Assembly (NCBI RefSeq): GCF_001594005.1
Contig: NZ_LTBA01000002.1
Coordinates: 1-64,000 of the forward strand
Direction of reading: 5' to 3'
Origin: Clostridium tepidiprofundi DSM 19306
GTDB taxonomy: Bacteria > Bacillota > Clostridia > Clostridiales > Clostridiaceae
DNA length: 64,000 nt
Under the pieces are notes generated by a model. The model saw only the letters and a list, made by a program, of their open reading frames with translations. It made no database searches and had not been told where the DNA came from. The position numbers were made by a program, and so were the translations under genes. Of the stretch, positions 44,182 through 53,478 are shown one piece after another. Position 1 is the first letter of the stretch. Every line of letters begins with the position of its first letter.

Positions 44182-45243
44182 ATGGATAATAATAATTCGA
44201 ATATTACTTTCAATATTACAAATCAATCACAAATTGATAAATCGAATAATACAATGAATAATTTTAAAAATACCCAAACAAGTCCAAACAGCAATAGCAA
44301 TAAAGAAATAAAAGCGTTTAAAAAAACAATTATTGGTATCGTTATACTTCTAGCAACACTTATATTTATTCCATCATTTACATTTACAGTTAGCGAAACT
44401 GAACAAGCTGTTGTAACAAGATTTGGTGAAGTTACAAAAATAATAGTAGATGAAAAAACTCATGATATAGAATCAACTGTAAAAAGAACCAAATTTAAAA
44501 ATGTAAAAATACTTGAAGGAAAAGGCTTGTTTTTTAAAGTACCTTTCTTGGACAATGTAAAAAAATACGATAATAGATTGCTTACCTATGATACCGATCC
44601 TAGAGAAGTAATCACAAAAGACAAGAAAAAGCTTATTTTAGATAATAATGCTCAATGGATAATAGAAAACCCTCTTTTGTTTCACACAGCAATGAGAAAT
44701 GAACAAACTGCTCATACACGACTTGATGATATTATGTTTTCAAAAATGAATGAAAAAATTGGACAAACAGAAGCACATATGCTTATCTCTGATAAAGCAT
44801 ACACAAATGAAATGCTTGACACAATAATAAAAGAAGTAAATAAATCTGTTAAAGATTATGGTATTAAAGTTATTGATATTAGAATAAAAAGAACCGATCT
44901 ACCATCAGAAAACAGTAAAAATATATTTAATAGGATGAAAACTGAAAGAGAACAGAAAGCTAAGCAATATAGATCCGAAGGTCTAGAAGAAGCTCAAAAA
45001 ATAAAATCTGAAGCTGATAAACAAGCAAAAATAATTGAAGCAAAAGCCTACGCTGAAGCTGAAAAAATAAAAGGTGAAGGCGATGCTGAAGCTACAAGAA
45101 TTTATAATGAGGCCTACAATAAAGATCCTGAATTCTATGAATTCTATAAAACATTGCAAACTTACAAAAAAACATTGAAAAACAACACCAAAATCATAAT
45201 AGATTCAAATTCACCATTTGCTAAATACCTACTCGGTAAGTAA
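44182..45243 (+). CDS. hflC: SPFH-domain protein HflC
   Basis: This is the partner of HflK. It has 353 residues, longer than enteric HflC because of an Asn/Ser/Thr-rich N-terminal extension (about 1-48). One TM (about 50-68) precedes VSETEQAVVTRFGEV and the SPFH domain, and IKVIDIRIKRTDLPSENS, REQKAKQYRSEGLEEAQKIK and EADKQAKIIEAKAYAEAEKI form the coiled helix typical of HflC. AAGGAGG precedes the ATG. The 3' end is duplicated just downstream. Confidence 0.93.
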   Translation: MDNNNSNITFNITNQSQIDKSNNTMNNFKNTQTSPNSNSNKEIKAFKKTIIGIVILLATLIFIPSFTFTVSETEQAVVTRFGEVTKIIVDEKTHDIESTVKRTKFKNVKILEGKGLFFKVPFLDNVKKYDNRLLTYDTDPREVITKDKKKLILDNNAQWIIENPLLFHTAMRNEQTAHTRLDDIMFSKMNEKIGQTEAHMLISDKAYTNEMLDTIIKEVNKSVKDYGIKVIDIRIKRTDLPSENSKNIFNRMKTEREQKAKQYRSEGLEEAQKIKSEADKQAKIIEAKAYAEAEKIKGEGDAEATRIYNEAYNKDPEFYEFYKTLQTYKKTLKNNTKIIIDSNSPFAKYLLGK

Positions 45244-45315
45244 ACTCACTAGAGCAGCAGTAATAATAGCAAGTAAGTTTGATTTGCTAAATACCTACTC
45301 AGTAAGTAAACCATT
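45222..45315. repeat. Tandem duplication of the hflC 3' end
   Basis: The last codons of hflC (GCTAAATACCTACTCGGTAA) recur 65 bases later as GCTAAATACCTACTCAGTAA, with the following gtaaac also kept. A more decayed third copy (cttgctcaataagtaaactcc) is near 45360. Confidence 0.75.
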
Positions 45316-45437
45316 CTTATCGGTGGTAAAATGAATAAAATAATAGTATTTGTTAAACACTTGCTCAATAAGTAAACTCCTTTTTAATGAAAGTTTTGTT
45401 TATACAATTTTGTTCAACAAGCATATTACAAAATAAT

Positions 45438-45484
45438 AGAACTAGACAATAGTAACTTCCCCCTTGCTACTACTGTCTAGTTCT
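45438..45484 (+). terminator. Terminator hairpin after hflC
   Basis: The arms AGAACTAGACAATAGTA and the complementary TACTACTGTCTAGTTCT enclose a C-rich loop. The T-run is poor on both strands, so strength is uncertain. Confidence 0.6.
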
Positions 45485-45537
45485 ATTACTATATTGCAAA
45501 CGAGCAAAAATTATCACAATAACTTACAAATAACTTA

Positions 45538-45650
45538 CTTCAATTCGTAATATGCAATATTTATATTTAATGTACATATATTTTGCATCAATGTTCACTG
45601 TGAAAATCTCTACATGCTGCATTTTTTCATTGTACTATATATGATAAATA
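45538..45650. repeat. R2 MITE-like element, copy 4 (truncated)
   Basis: The left end is perfect (CTTCAATTCGTAATATGCAA) and the internal block ctctacatgctgcattttttc is present. The right inverted repeat is lost. Confidence 0.65.
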
Positions 45651-45837
45651 GCTATGATAAACATATATTATAAATACTTTAAATGAGCAAAAATCATTAC
45701 AATAAGTTACAAATGACTTGACAACTCAATTTGTAATACTGAATTTTACTGTTTTCCTGTACTAGACTATGCTTGAGAATCGCACTAAAATATTTACAGG
45801 CTCAAAATTTATTTACATACAATTAATTTCCAAATAA

Positions 45838-47511
45838 TCAATATTTAAATTGTCCTATTAAATCTGAAAGATTTTTACTTGCATGTTTAAGAGCAATTGT
45901 AATATTATTTATCTCTCTAACAGAAACATTAAACTTATCTGAAAATGCAGCAAACTCTTCCGTTGATGCAGCTGTTTCTTCTGATACAGCTGAAATATTC
46001 TCAATAGTTTCAATGATATTATTTTTATTCTTATCAACAATTGTTACTTTATCTGTCACATCATCAATCTTATCAATAATACGTCCTAATGAATCTGTAA
46101 TAACTTCAAAGTCTTGTTTAGTTACCTCAACAGCTTTTGATTGTTCTTTAGTAAGCTTCATTATTTTTTCCATAAGTATCTTTGTGTTTTTAACATCTTC
46201 CTGAATCACTGAAATCAATTCAGCTATCTGACTAATAGATTGTTCAGACTGATCAGCCAAATTACTTACTTCATTTGCCACTATAGCAAAACCTCTACCG
46301 TGTTCACCTGCTCTTGCAGCTTCAATAGAAGCATTTAGTGCCAACATATTAGTCTGATTTGCAATATTTGTAATAACCTCAGTAATTGTACTTATATTAA
46401 GTGTATTCTCATAAAGTTTTTCAATGGCTTGATAAATATCTGTTGCAGCTGCAAAGTTTTCTTGATTATGTTTATATAACATATCCATATTATTTTTATT
46501 GTTTTCATTTAATGTCCTAATCTTCTCGGAATATTCTTTCATGTTTTGCGATAAATTTCTAATTGAATTAATTTCATTACCTAAATCTATAATATTTTCA
46601 GCAGTTGCAGAAACATCCTGTGCTTGTTCATTAGAGCCAACAGCAATTTCATTAGTTGCAACCGAAAGCTTATTCGAAGTAACTGCAACTTCATTAGTTG
46701 AAGAAACAAGCACATCTATGGATTCAAATATTTCTTTCGAACTTGAATCTATAGTAGCTACCATTTCTCGTATATCCTTTAAGAATGCATTGAAGTTTTG
46801 TGCAAGAACACCAATTTCATCATTGCTCTTAATATCAATTTCTTTGGTCAAATCTCCGCTACCAGACGCAATCTCGCCAAGTTTTTCAGTTATCTTTTTA
46901 ATTGGAATGACTATTGTCTTCTTAGCTATTCCAATTCCAATAAATAAAATAATTATTCCTATCATAAGATATACGTATAGCATAATCTTAAATCTTGAAA
47001 TTTTATTATCATATTGTTTTTGGTACATCAAAACAATAGTATTAAACATACCTTTTAATTCTAAAGCATTATTATAAATATATTCCACATTCGTATCTAC
47101 ATCAACATTATTTATTACATTATCAACACTAGTTTCATACTTTTCTATATTTTGTTGAATTCTTTTCAGCTCCGTTACAATAGTCATATTTTTGTTTTCT
47201 GAGATATTTAAACTATCATCTCCACTTATAAGAGCACTGTTAATTTTTTTAAACATAGCCAGCTCTTTTGTGAGAGTATTTTTAATATCTTTAATATCCG
47301 AACTAATATTCCCATTACTTGCATCTTTATACAGCAAAGAATAGTTACTTAAAAGCATTGTCCTCATTCTTTGACTACCTGATAAATTAATAGCTACCCC
47401 ATCATCGTTTAAAGAATTAAATGTATATAAAAGTTGACACATAGTAACAATGAAAACTGAAAAAACCAAGAAAAGTAACATTGCAATCTTCTTATTAATT
47501 GAATTTAACAT
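45838..47511 (-). CDS. Chemoreceptor with PilJ-type sensor
   Basis: The 557-residue membrane chemoreceptor starts at ATG 47511 (ribosome-binding site GGTGG). A TM (about 6-28) precedes an extracellular helical domain of the type IV pili/PilJ_N class, recognised by [21 protein letters not shown] second TM (about 175-195), HAMP and the signalling domain follow, with [20 protein letters not shown] and [20 protein letters not shown]. Related PilJ-type or NIT-like sensors respond to small molecules such as nitrate; the ligand here is unknown. No che genes are adjacent. Confidence 0.9.
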   Translation of the reverse strand: MLNSINKKIAMLLFLVFSVFIVTMCQLLYTFNSLNDDGVAINLSGSQRMRTMLLSNYSLLYKDASNGNISSDIKDIKNTLTKELAMFKKINSALISGDDSLNISENKNMTIVTELKRIQQNIEKYETSVDNVINNVDVDTNVEYIYNNALELKGMFNTIVLMYQKQYDNKISRFKIMLYVYLMIGIIILFIGIGIAKKTIVIPIKKITEKLGEIASGSGDLTKEIDIKSNDEIGVLAQNFNAFLKDIREMVATIDSSSKEIFESIDVLVSSTNEVAVTSNKLSVATNEIAVGSNEQAQDVSATAENIIDLGNEINSIRNLSQNMKEYSEKIRTLNENNKNNMDMLYKHNQENFAAATDIYQAIEKLYENTLNISTITEVITNIANQTNMLALNASIEAARAGEHGRGFAIVANEVSNLADQSEQSISQIAELISVIQEDVKNTKILMEKIMKLTKEQSKAVEVTKQDFEVITDSLGRIIDKIDDVTDKVTIVDKNKNNIIETIENISAVSEETAASTEEFAAFSDKFNVSVREINNITIALKHASKNLSDLIGQFKY

Positions 47512-47564
47512 ATATACATCCACCACCCAAGCCTTAATTTTTCTCAATTTTTATCAAACTAGAC

Positions 47565-47612
47565 ATATGAAAGAAAGTAACATACTGACTAGTTATTTTA
47601 TTGAAGATGCCT
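47565..47612. repeat. R4 element, short copy
   Basis: This stretch has R4 ends (catatgaaagaaagtaac and actagttattttattgaagatgcctt) joined without the middle. It is an internal-deletion form of the copy at 10316-10477. Confidence 0.6.
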
Positions 47613-47615
47613 TAA

Positions 47616-48692
47616 TTACTCAATTACAGTTAATTCTTTATTATACTTATTTAATACTTCACAGCCATCATCAGTTACTAGAACTAAATCTTCTATTCTA
47701 ACACCAACTTCTCCAGGTATATATATGCCTGGCTCAACAGAAAATATCATTCCTTGCTCAACAGTTTTAGTATTTGCCGAAGAAACATCCCCAAATTCAT
47801 GACATTCAATTCCTATAGAATGTCCAGTCCTATGAGTAAAGTACTTTCCATATCCAGCATTTTCAATATACTCTCTAGCAGCAGCATCAATATCGCAGAA
47901 TCTTACTCCTGGTTTTACAATACTGATAGCTCTTTTATTTGCTTCTAAGACAGTATTGTACACTTCTCTGGATTTATCCGAAACAGATTTATAAAATACA
48001 GTTCTAGTCATATCTGAACAGTATGAATTTTTTCTGCATCCAATATCTATAATTATACTATCTCCCTCTTTAACTACTGAATTGTCTGATTCATGATGAG
48101 GATCTGCCCCATTTGCTCCATATGCTATTATTGGATCAAAAGAATATCCTTCTGCTCCTAATTCCTCATATACACCCAATAAAATCTGTCCCATTTTCTT
48201 TTCAGTGTATTTTTGAGGAATCAAATCGATAATTTTGCCCATTGCAGTATCATTAACTCTAGATGCTTCCTTCATTAATTCTCTCTCTTCACTATCCTTA
48301 CACATTCTGACTCTATCTATTATTTCAGAAGCATTAACAAATGTACTTCCACCTTTTAGTTCCATAAGTCTTAGCAGAAAACGTGCTGGCCAATTTTTAT
48401 CGATTCCCATTGACTTTCCCTTATTTACATATCTTGAAACTATTTCCACAGCATCTTGTGTATCATCAAACCATATTTTTTCAACACCTAAGTCCTCATG
48501 TACAGGGAACAATTCATTTATAAATAATTTATGTTCTCCATATGATGTAATATAAAGTGCCAACATCCTTTCCCCTGAATGAATCCACTTTCCAGTAAGA
48601 TAAAATATCGCCGATGGATCAGAAATCAACATTTGAGGTATATTCTTTCTTTCCATCTCTTTTAATACTTTATTTAATCTTTGTCTATTCAT
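47616..48692 (-). CDS. M24-family Xaa-Pro aminopeptidase
   Basis: This creatinase-fold metallopeptidase should remove N-terminal residues before proline. I start it at ATG 48692 (358 residues). The longer reading runs through an R3 repeat. The N-terminal creatinase-like domain (about 1-125) is followed by the pita-bread domain with metal ligands in IIIDIGCRKNSYCSDMTRTVF, YFTHRTGHSIGIECHE, IFSVEPGIYIPGEVGVRIED. AAGGAG lies 11 bases before the start. The gene is alone. Confidence 0.9.
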   Translation of the reverse strand: MNRQRLNKVLKEMERKNIPQMLISDPSAIFYLTGKWIHSGERMLALYITSYGEHKLFINELFPVHEDLGVEKIWFDDTQDAVEIVSRYVNKGKSMGIDKNWPARFLLRLMELKGGSTFVNASEIIDRVRMCKDSEERELMKEASRVNDTAMGKIIDLIPQKYTEKKMGQILLGVYEELGAEGYSFDPIIAYGANGADPHHESDNSVVKEGDSIIIDIGCRKNSYCSDMTRTVFYKSVSDKSREVYNTVLEANKRAISIVKPGVRFCDIDAAAREYIENAGYGKYFTHRTGHSIGIECHEFGDVSSANTKTVEQGMIFSVEPGIYIPGEVGVRIEDLVLVTDDGCEVLNKYNKELTVIE

Positions 48693-48861
48693 AAAATAAG
48701 TCACTCCTTCTTGGGGACAGTTCATTACTTTTATTAGCAATACTTGTCCATATGTGTTTAAAATCAATATATCTTCAGCTTCTTCAGCTATCTATTCTTA
48801 TTCTATTCTGCACGCTTATATTATTTCCTCTTTATTTTTAAAATAATTTTTAGATACAAAT

Positions 48862-49803
48862 TTATCTGTTATATCTAACTCTAGGATCGATTATCGCATA
48901 CAAAATATCAATAAAATAATTAATTAAAAGTGTAAAAATCACAACAAAAAATGTAAGAGATAGCATTAACCAATATTGTCTTCTCAAAATTACAATATAC
49001 ATTGCATATCCAATACCCCAATATCCTAAAACAATTTCCATAGTTATAGATGATGATATCATTACTATAAGAGTATTACCCATATGTGTAATTATTGGAA
49101 TAAGAGCATTCCTAAGTCCATGCCTATACAAAACAATTTTTTCTTTTAGACCCTTTGATCTAGCAGTTCTTATATAATCTTTATTTATTATATCAATTAT
49201 GCTCGTCCTAACATATCTTAACGATCCAGAACAAGTTACTAAAACCAGTGTAGTAACCATAGCTAAGTACATAGTGAATTTTGTTTTAGGTATAGGTGTT
49301 AAATAAGCAGTATCAGAATATACCTGAGAAATTTTAGCACCATAATTTACAAACAATCCAATTAGCAATGCAGCCATAAACTCAGGTATACATGAAAATA
49401 TAGAAATAAACACTCTTATAATTCTATCAAATATTCCATTCACATGACATGCAGCTATCATTCCTAAAGGAATGGAAATAATAAAGCTTAATAAAAATGC
49501 AGCTGAATATGATATTAAAGAATTCTTTATGGCTCTTTTTAACATAGGTTTATAATCATTTCCCCATGCATCATGTCCAAATTCACCATTAATGGTACTC
49601 TTTAGCCAATATCCAAATTGAACTATCTTTGGATCATTGAGGTGAAGCTGTTCTCTTAACTGATGTTTTACTTTGGGATCCATTCCTATACTAGCACTCA
49701 AACAATCACCTGGAAGAGCAGCAAACATTATTCCCAATATCAACAATATTCCAAAAAAAATCGGTATCAAACTTAAAGTTCTCTTTAGTAAATAAGATTT
49801 CAT
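48862..49803 (-). CDS. Orphan oligopeptide-type ABC transporter permease (DppB-like)
   Basis: This 313-residue membrane protein of the BPD transport family (DppB/OppB/GsiC type) has six helices. The N terminus is YLLKRTLSLIPIFFGILLIL, and the ATPase-contact (EAA-like) loop is TSIIDIINKDYIRTARSKGL with KEKIVLYRHGLRNALIPII. I start it at ATG 49803 after AGGAG; the upstream MYFVMYFVMYF reading is from a short tandem repeat. No binding protein, second permease or ATPase is nearby, so it must pair with subunits encoded elsewhere or be a relic. It appears intact. Confidence 0.88.
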   Translation of the reverse strand: MKSYLLKRTLSLIPIFFGILLILGIMFAALPGDCLSASIGMDPKVKHQLREQLHLNDPKIVQFGYWLKSTINGEFGHDAWGNDYKPMLKRAIKNSLISYSAAFLLSFIISIPLGMIAACHVNGIFDRIIRVFISIFSCIPEFMAALLIGLFVNYGAKISQVYSDTAYLTPIPKTKFTMYLAMVTTLVLVTCSGSLRYVRTSIIDIINKDYIRTARSKGLKEKIVLYRHGLRNALIPIITHMGNTLIVMISSSITMEIVLGYWGIGYAMYIVILRRQYWLMLSLTFFVVIFTLLINYFIDILYAIIDPRVRYNR

Positions 49804-50003
49804 ACAAATCATCTCCTCAAAATACATTACAAAATACATTACAAAATACATTATAGAAACATATCTCCTTATATTTTACCATATTTCATTAAATTTACAT
49901 TGAATATTCTGTAAGATACATATTACATTTTTGTAAGACACACCTTACAAAAACGTAATTATAATTTACAAGATAAAATAATCATTACCAATTTCAAATA
50001 TGT

Positions 50004-50009
50004 TATAAT
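50004..50009 (+). promoter_or_regulatory. Extended -10 promoter of the moxR operon
   Basis: TGT-TATAAT is an extended -10 with no clear -35, about 20 bases before the moxR ATG. Confidence 0.55.
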
Positions 50010-50028
50010 CATACATGAGGTGATAAAT

Positions 50029-50985
50029 ATGGATATTAGTATTGATATTAATAAATTTGTAAACTTAAAAGATAAAATAAATAAAAGTGTATCAGAGGTC
50101 ATTATAGGAAAAGAAAATATAATTGATTTGATAACAATAAGCTTCATATGTGGTGGACATGTTCTCCTCGAAGATGTTCCTGGACTGGGTAAAACACTTC
50201 TTGTAAAATCATTTTCAAATACTTTAGGATGTAACTTTAAAAGAATACAGTTTACACCTGATCTTTTACCGTCGGATTTAACAGGAATTAACTTCTATAA
50301 TCAAAAAAGTTTAAATTTTGAATTCAGGAAAGGTCCTCTTTTCTCAAATATTGTTCTAGCAGATGAAATCAACAGAGCCACTCCAAGAACACAATCAAGT
50401 TTACTAGAAGCTATGGAAGAAAAGCAAATAACAGTTGATGGAGAAACAAGAAAATTATCAGAACCTTTTATGGTATTAGCTACTCAAAATCCAGTAGAAT
50501 CCTTCGGTACTTTTCCTCTCCCTGAAGCACAACTAGATAGATTCTTTATGAGAATAAGCATTGGGTATCCTACTCGCAGTGAAGAAATAGCCATAATTCA
50601 AAGATTTAAAGAAGGAAATCCTGTAGAACACTTAAAAAGCATTGTAACAGAAGATGAAATAAAATATGTTAAATATAATTTCTGTAAGGTAAATGCTTCT
50701 CAAGATATTCTTCAATACATTATGGATATAGTTGAAGCAACAAGAAATACTCAATTATTCGAATTAGGTGTCAGCCCAAGAGGAACACTTGCATTATTTA
50801 AAGCCAGTCAAGCATGTGCTGCTATAAATGGAAGGGATTACATTATACCTGAAGATGTTAAAAAAATGGCATTATATGTACTGAATCATAGAGTAATAAA
50901 TAAAAAATATAATAAATTAGGCAATATATATTCTAGTATTCATGAACTTTTAAATACTGTCAATGCACCAGTAGAAGATATCTAA
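50029..50985 (+). CDS. MoxR-family AAA+ ATPase
   Basis: This 318-residue cytoplasmic AAA+ chaperone-like ATPase starts at ATG 50029 after GAGGTG. Walker A is EDVPGLGKTLLVKSF, Walker B is NIVLADEINRATPRTQSS with the sensor segment MVLATQNPVESFGTFPLPEA, and the arginine/sensor 2 part is ELGVSPRGTLALFKASQA. MoxR proteins are thought to help mature protein complexes and are usually followed by DUF58 genes, as here. Confidence 0.95.
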   Translation: MDISIDINKFVNLKDKINKSVSEVIIGKENIIDLITISFICGGHVLLEDVPGLGKTLLVKSFSNTLGCNFKRIQFTPDLLPSDLTGINFYNQKSLNFEFRKGPLFSNIVLADEINRATPRTQSSLLEAMEEKQITVDGETRKLSEPFMVLATQNPVESFGTFPLPEAQLDRFFMRISIGYPTRSEEIAIIQRFKEGNPVEHLKSIVTEDEIKYVKYNFCKVNASQDILQYIMDIVEATRNTQLFELGVSPRGTLALFKASQACAAINGRDYIIPEDVKKMALYVLNHRVINKKYNKLGNIYSSIHELLNTVNAPVEDI

Positions 50986-50997
50986 GGGGGTGCTTGT

Positions 50998-52119
50998 GTG
51001 TCATATTTTGTTCTTTTTTTGATTGTTGTAGCTTTAATATTCGACAGATTATCGCAAAAATTTGCCCTTTATAATTTAAATTCAAACAGGATAATAACAA
51101 AAAATTTAGTGGAAATTGGGGATGAATTCGACATTATTGTAACTTTAGAAAATAACAAAATACTTCCTGTTACATTTGTGCAATTTGTCGAAAAATTCCC
51201 TAAAGATATTGTTTATAAATTAAAAGCTAACATTACTAATGCCTCAGAGGAAATTTACCACACATCAACATTATCAGTATTACCTTTTCAAAGGGTACAA
51301 AGGAAATATAGAGTATACTTCACAAAACGAGGTAGATATTTTATGAATGACGTCGATTTAAAAGCAGGTGATTTCCTTGGCTTCAAAACATTTAGTAAAA
51401 AAATCAAATTTGATAATGAAATTATTGTTCTTCCAAAAAAAATAGCATTAAATAAACTCATAGAACCACGTGGTAGTACTAATGGTGATATTTCAGTTAA
51501 AAGATGGATTATGGATGACCCAACATTAATTGTTGGAATAAGAGAATATACCGGTTTTGAACCCCAAAAGAACATTCACTGGCCATCATCATTAAAATCT
51601 GGCAAGTTAATGGTAAAACAATTTGATTATACTTCTGATAATTCTGCAATGATTATTCTAAACATAGAAACATATAGACCTCTTTGGCTAAAAATAGACT
51701 CAAATAAAATCGAAAAATGTATTTCACTAGCTAGAACAATTATAGATGATTTTGAAGATGAAAATATTCCTTATGGTTTCATAACAAATGCTCAATCAGA
51801 AAATAACAAAGACATATCAAAAGAAGCCTATATATGTTCAAATCCTCAACACCATAATACAATATTAAAAAGTTTAGGTAAAATAGTATACAATGTTGAA
51901 ATCTCCTTTAACGAATTATTAGATAATATTATAAATAGTTATTGCAATTGTGGAACATATGTAATCATAACACCCATTATATTTGAAGAAGACATAAATT
52001 ATATAAATAATCTATCTAACCTAGAAAATAAAGTAATATTAATAACTCTCAGTGATAAAAATATCAATTATATATCAAATAATATATTAACATATGTCGA
52101 AGGTGGTAATATGCTATGA
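50998..52119 (+). CDS. DUF58 domain protein
   Basis: The 373-residue protein has an N-terminal hydrophobic segment (residues 3-14), then beta-rich DUF11-like sequence, then DUF58 (about 195-260: GFEPQKNIHWPSSLKSGKLM), often linked to a von Willebrand A-type fold. It starts with GTG after a GGGGG-rich site, 12 bases after moxR, and its stop overlaps the next start (ATGA). It is probably membrane-associated and works with the MoxR ATPase; its precise role is unknown. Confidence 0.9.
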   Translation: MSYFVLFLIVVALIFDRLSQKFALYNLNSNRIITKNLVEIGDEFDIIVTLENNKILPVTFVQFVEKFPKDIVYKLKANITNASEEIYHTSTLSVLPFQRVQRKYRVYFTKRGRYFMNDVDLKAGDFLGFKTFSKKIKFDNEIIVLPKKIALNKLIEPRGSTNGDISVKRWIMDDPTLIVGIREYTGFEPQKNIHWPSSLKSGKLMVKQFDYTSDNSAMIILNIETYRPLWLKIDSNKIEKCISLARTIIDDFEDENIPYGFITNAQSENNKDISKEAYICSNPQHHNTILKSLGKIVYNVEISFNELLDNIINSYCNCGTYVIITPIIFEEDINYINNLSNLENKVILITLSDKNINYISNNILTYVEGGNML

Positions 52120-53339
52120 AAGAAAGATATTTCTTAAAAATATTAAGTAAATATTCATTTTTGTTTGGAATTTCTAATTATTTAATTTTTACTGGTAATA
52201 ATTTCGTGCTAAGTTTACTTCTTTTCTTGTGGTTTATATTACTGGTTTTTACTTCATGCCTTCTCAAAGACAAAAAAACAAATTTTTTTATTCTACCATT
52301 GGTACTAATGTGTATTCCAGCATTATTTATGACTAAAATAAATGATATAATTCTGGTTGCAATTATAAGCATATTTTCTATTGTTTTTATTTTAAAAGAT
52401 AGATACAAAGCAATTTATTATTCATCAAAAACTAGGCTATCTAAAGGTATATTCGTCGTATTTATAATATTTTTATTTTCTCATTTTGCCTATGATATTA
52501 CAAGATTCGAAAATGTTTTACTCCCCTACTTTTTAGTTTATTTAGTATCATCAATAATTTTAGCAAAAAACACAAGAAACACTGTTTTAACCAATAAAAA
52601 TAGAATAATTAATATTGTATCTTCTTTGTGTGTTTTATCAATAGTGTTCATTTTAAGCATAAACAGCGTAAGGAAAACTCTCTTCCTTATGATAAGTAAA
52701 TTTATTTCACTATTAGAGTATTTACTCATATATATTGTGTTGCTCATATTAAAATTATTGCATTTAGACAAATTCTATCCAAAATTCGACTCGAAAACTT
52801 ATAAGGCTGATTACCACACCGGTTTTAAACATAATAAAATCATACAGAATCATCACAACACAGTTATTTTCAACTATATTTTATTAACTATTGCTATTAT
52901 ATTGATAATATTTTTGATAATAAAAATAATTAAAATAATCAAGAATCTACAAAAAAATCATATTTTAAGCAATTCACCAGAAGAGTATATTGAAACCTCT
53001 GAGTTCATTTTTAATTTAGATATTCTTAAACATAAGAATAATTTAATTAATACTCTCAAAAAGAATATTTTTCCTAAAAATAATCGCAATAAAATTAGAC
53101 ATTATTATTATAAATATATGAAAAAGTGTATAAAAGAAAATATTTGTTTAAATAAAAGTGATACATCTTATGATATAAATAAAAAATCTAAAAATATTTT
53201 TGACTTAAATGTAATTGACAGCATGAGAAAAATTTATATAAAAATCAGATATACGAATTCTGCTGTAACTGATACTGATGTTGCCAAATTCATTGACCAA
53301 TATAATAAACTTCATGTTAATAGGAAATCAAACAACTGA
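52116..53339 (+). CDS. Multi-span membrane protein of the MoxR-DUF58 operon
   Basis: The 407-residue protein has about 8 hydrophobic segments up to residue 275 and then a basic soluble tail (about 280-407, rich in Lys, Asn and Tyr). The tail ends in RYTNSAVTDTDVAKFIDQYN, similar in position and character to DUF4129. Operons of this type often encode a membrane protein with a transglutaminase domain at this place; I see no Cys-His-Asp transglutaminase motif here. Translation is coupled to the DUF58 gene by ATGA. The stop TGA is the beginning of a decayed R1 repeat. Confidence 0.7.
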   Translation: MKERYFLKILSKYSFLFGISNYLIFTGNNFVLSLLLFLWFILLVFTSCLLKDKKTNFFILPLVLMCIPALFMTKINDIILVAIISIFSIVFILKDRYKAIYYSSKTRLSKGIFVVFIIFLFSHFAYDITRFENVLLPYFLVYLVSSIILAKNTRNTVLTNKNRIINIVSSLCVLSIVFILSINSVRKTLFLMISKFISLLEYLLIYIVLLILKLLHLDKFYPKFDSKTYKADYHTGFKHNKIIQNHHNTVIFNYILLTIAIILIIFLIIKIIKIIKNLQKNHILSNSPEEYIETSEFIFNLDILKHKNNLINTLKKNIFPKNNRNKIRHYYYKYMKKCIKENICLNKSDTSYDINKKSKNIFDLNVIDSMRKIYIKIRYTNSAVTDTDVAKFIDQYNKLHVNRKSNN

Positions 53340-53395
53340 ACTCTTCAATGCGGAGCCCTATTCCACATGAATCAAAATATTTAATATCTTACTTA
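53337..53395 (+). repeat. Decayed R1 copy
   Basis: TGAACTCTTCAATGCGGAGC and the following sequence (ccacatgaatcaaaatatttaat, cttacttataat) match R1 loosely with internal deletions. It gives the TGA stop of the preceding gene. Confidence 0.45.
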
Positions 53396-53412
53396 TAATA
53401 CCAAAAAAACTG

Positions 53413-53441
53413 TTGACATTACCAATGTATTAGTGTACTAT
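53413..53441 (+). promoter_or_regulatory. Promoter of the GntR-ABC operon
   Basis: TTGACA (53413-53418) and TACTAT (53436-53441) are 17 bases apart, and the -10 lies inside a large palindrome. Confidence 0.75.
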
Positions 53442-53458
53442 ATGTATAGTACACTAAT
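53429..53458 (+). promoter_or_regulatory. Operator palindrome, probable GntR/YtrA site
   Basis: Perfect 14-base arms ATTAGTGTACTATA and TATAGTACACTAAT are separated by tg. The palindrome covers the -10 region and lies just ahead of the gntR-like gene, so autorepression is likely. This is inference from position and symmetry. Confidence 0.8.
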
Positions 53459-53478
53459 ACATCAAGAGAGGTGATAAA

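Larger units (their letters stand above)
45244..45837. other. Intergenic region after hflC, convergent
   Basis: There is no gene here. It holds the hflC tail duplication, a terminator hairpin, an R2 copy flanked by imperfect 35-bp direct repeats (gagcaaaaattatcacaat at 45502, gagcaaaaatcattacaat at 45685), and AT-rich DNA up to the chemoreceptor gene. Confidence 0.55.

Noticed and set aside
49804-49851. N-terminal extension MYFVMYFVMYFEE of the DppB-like permease
   Set aside because: It is a translation of a short tandem repeat (tgtattttgtaa) with no ribosome-binding site; ATG 49803 has AGGAG.
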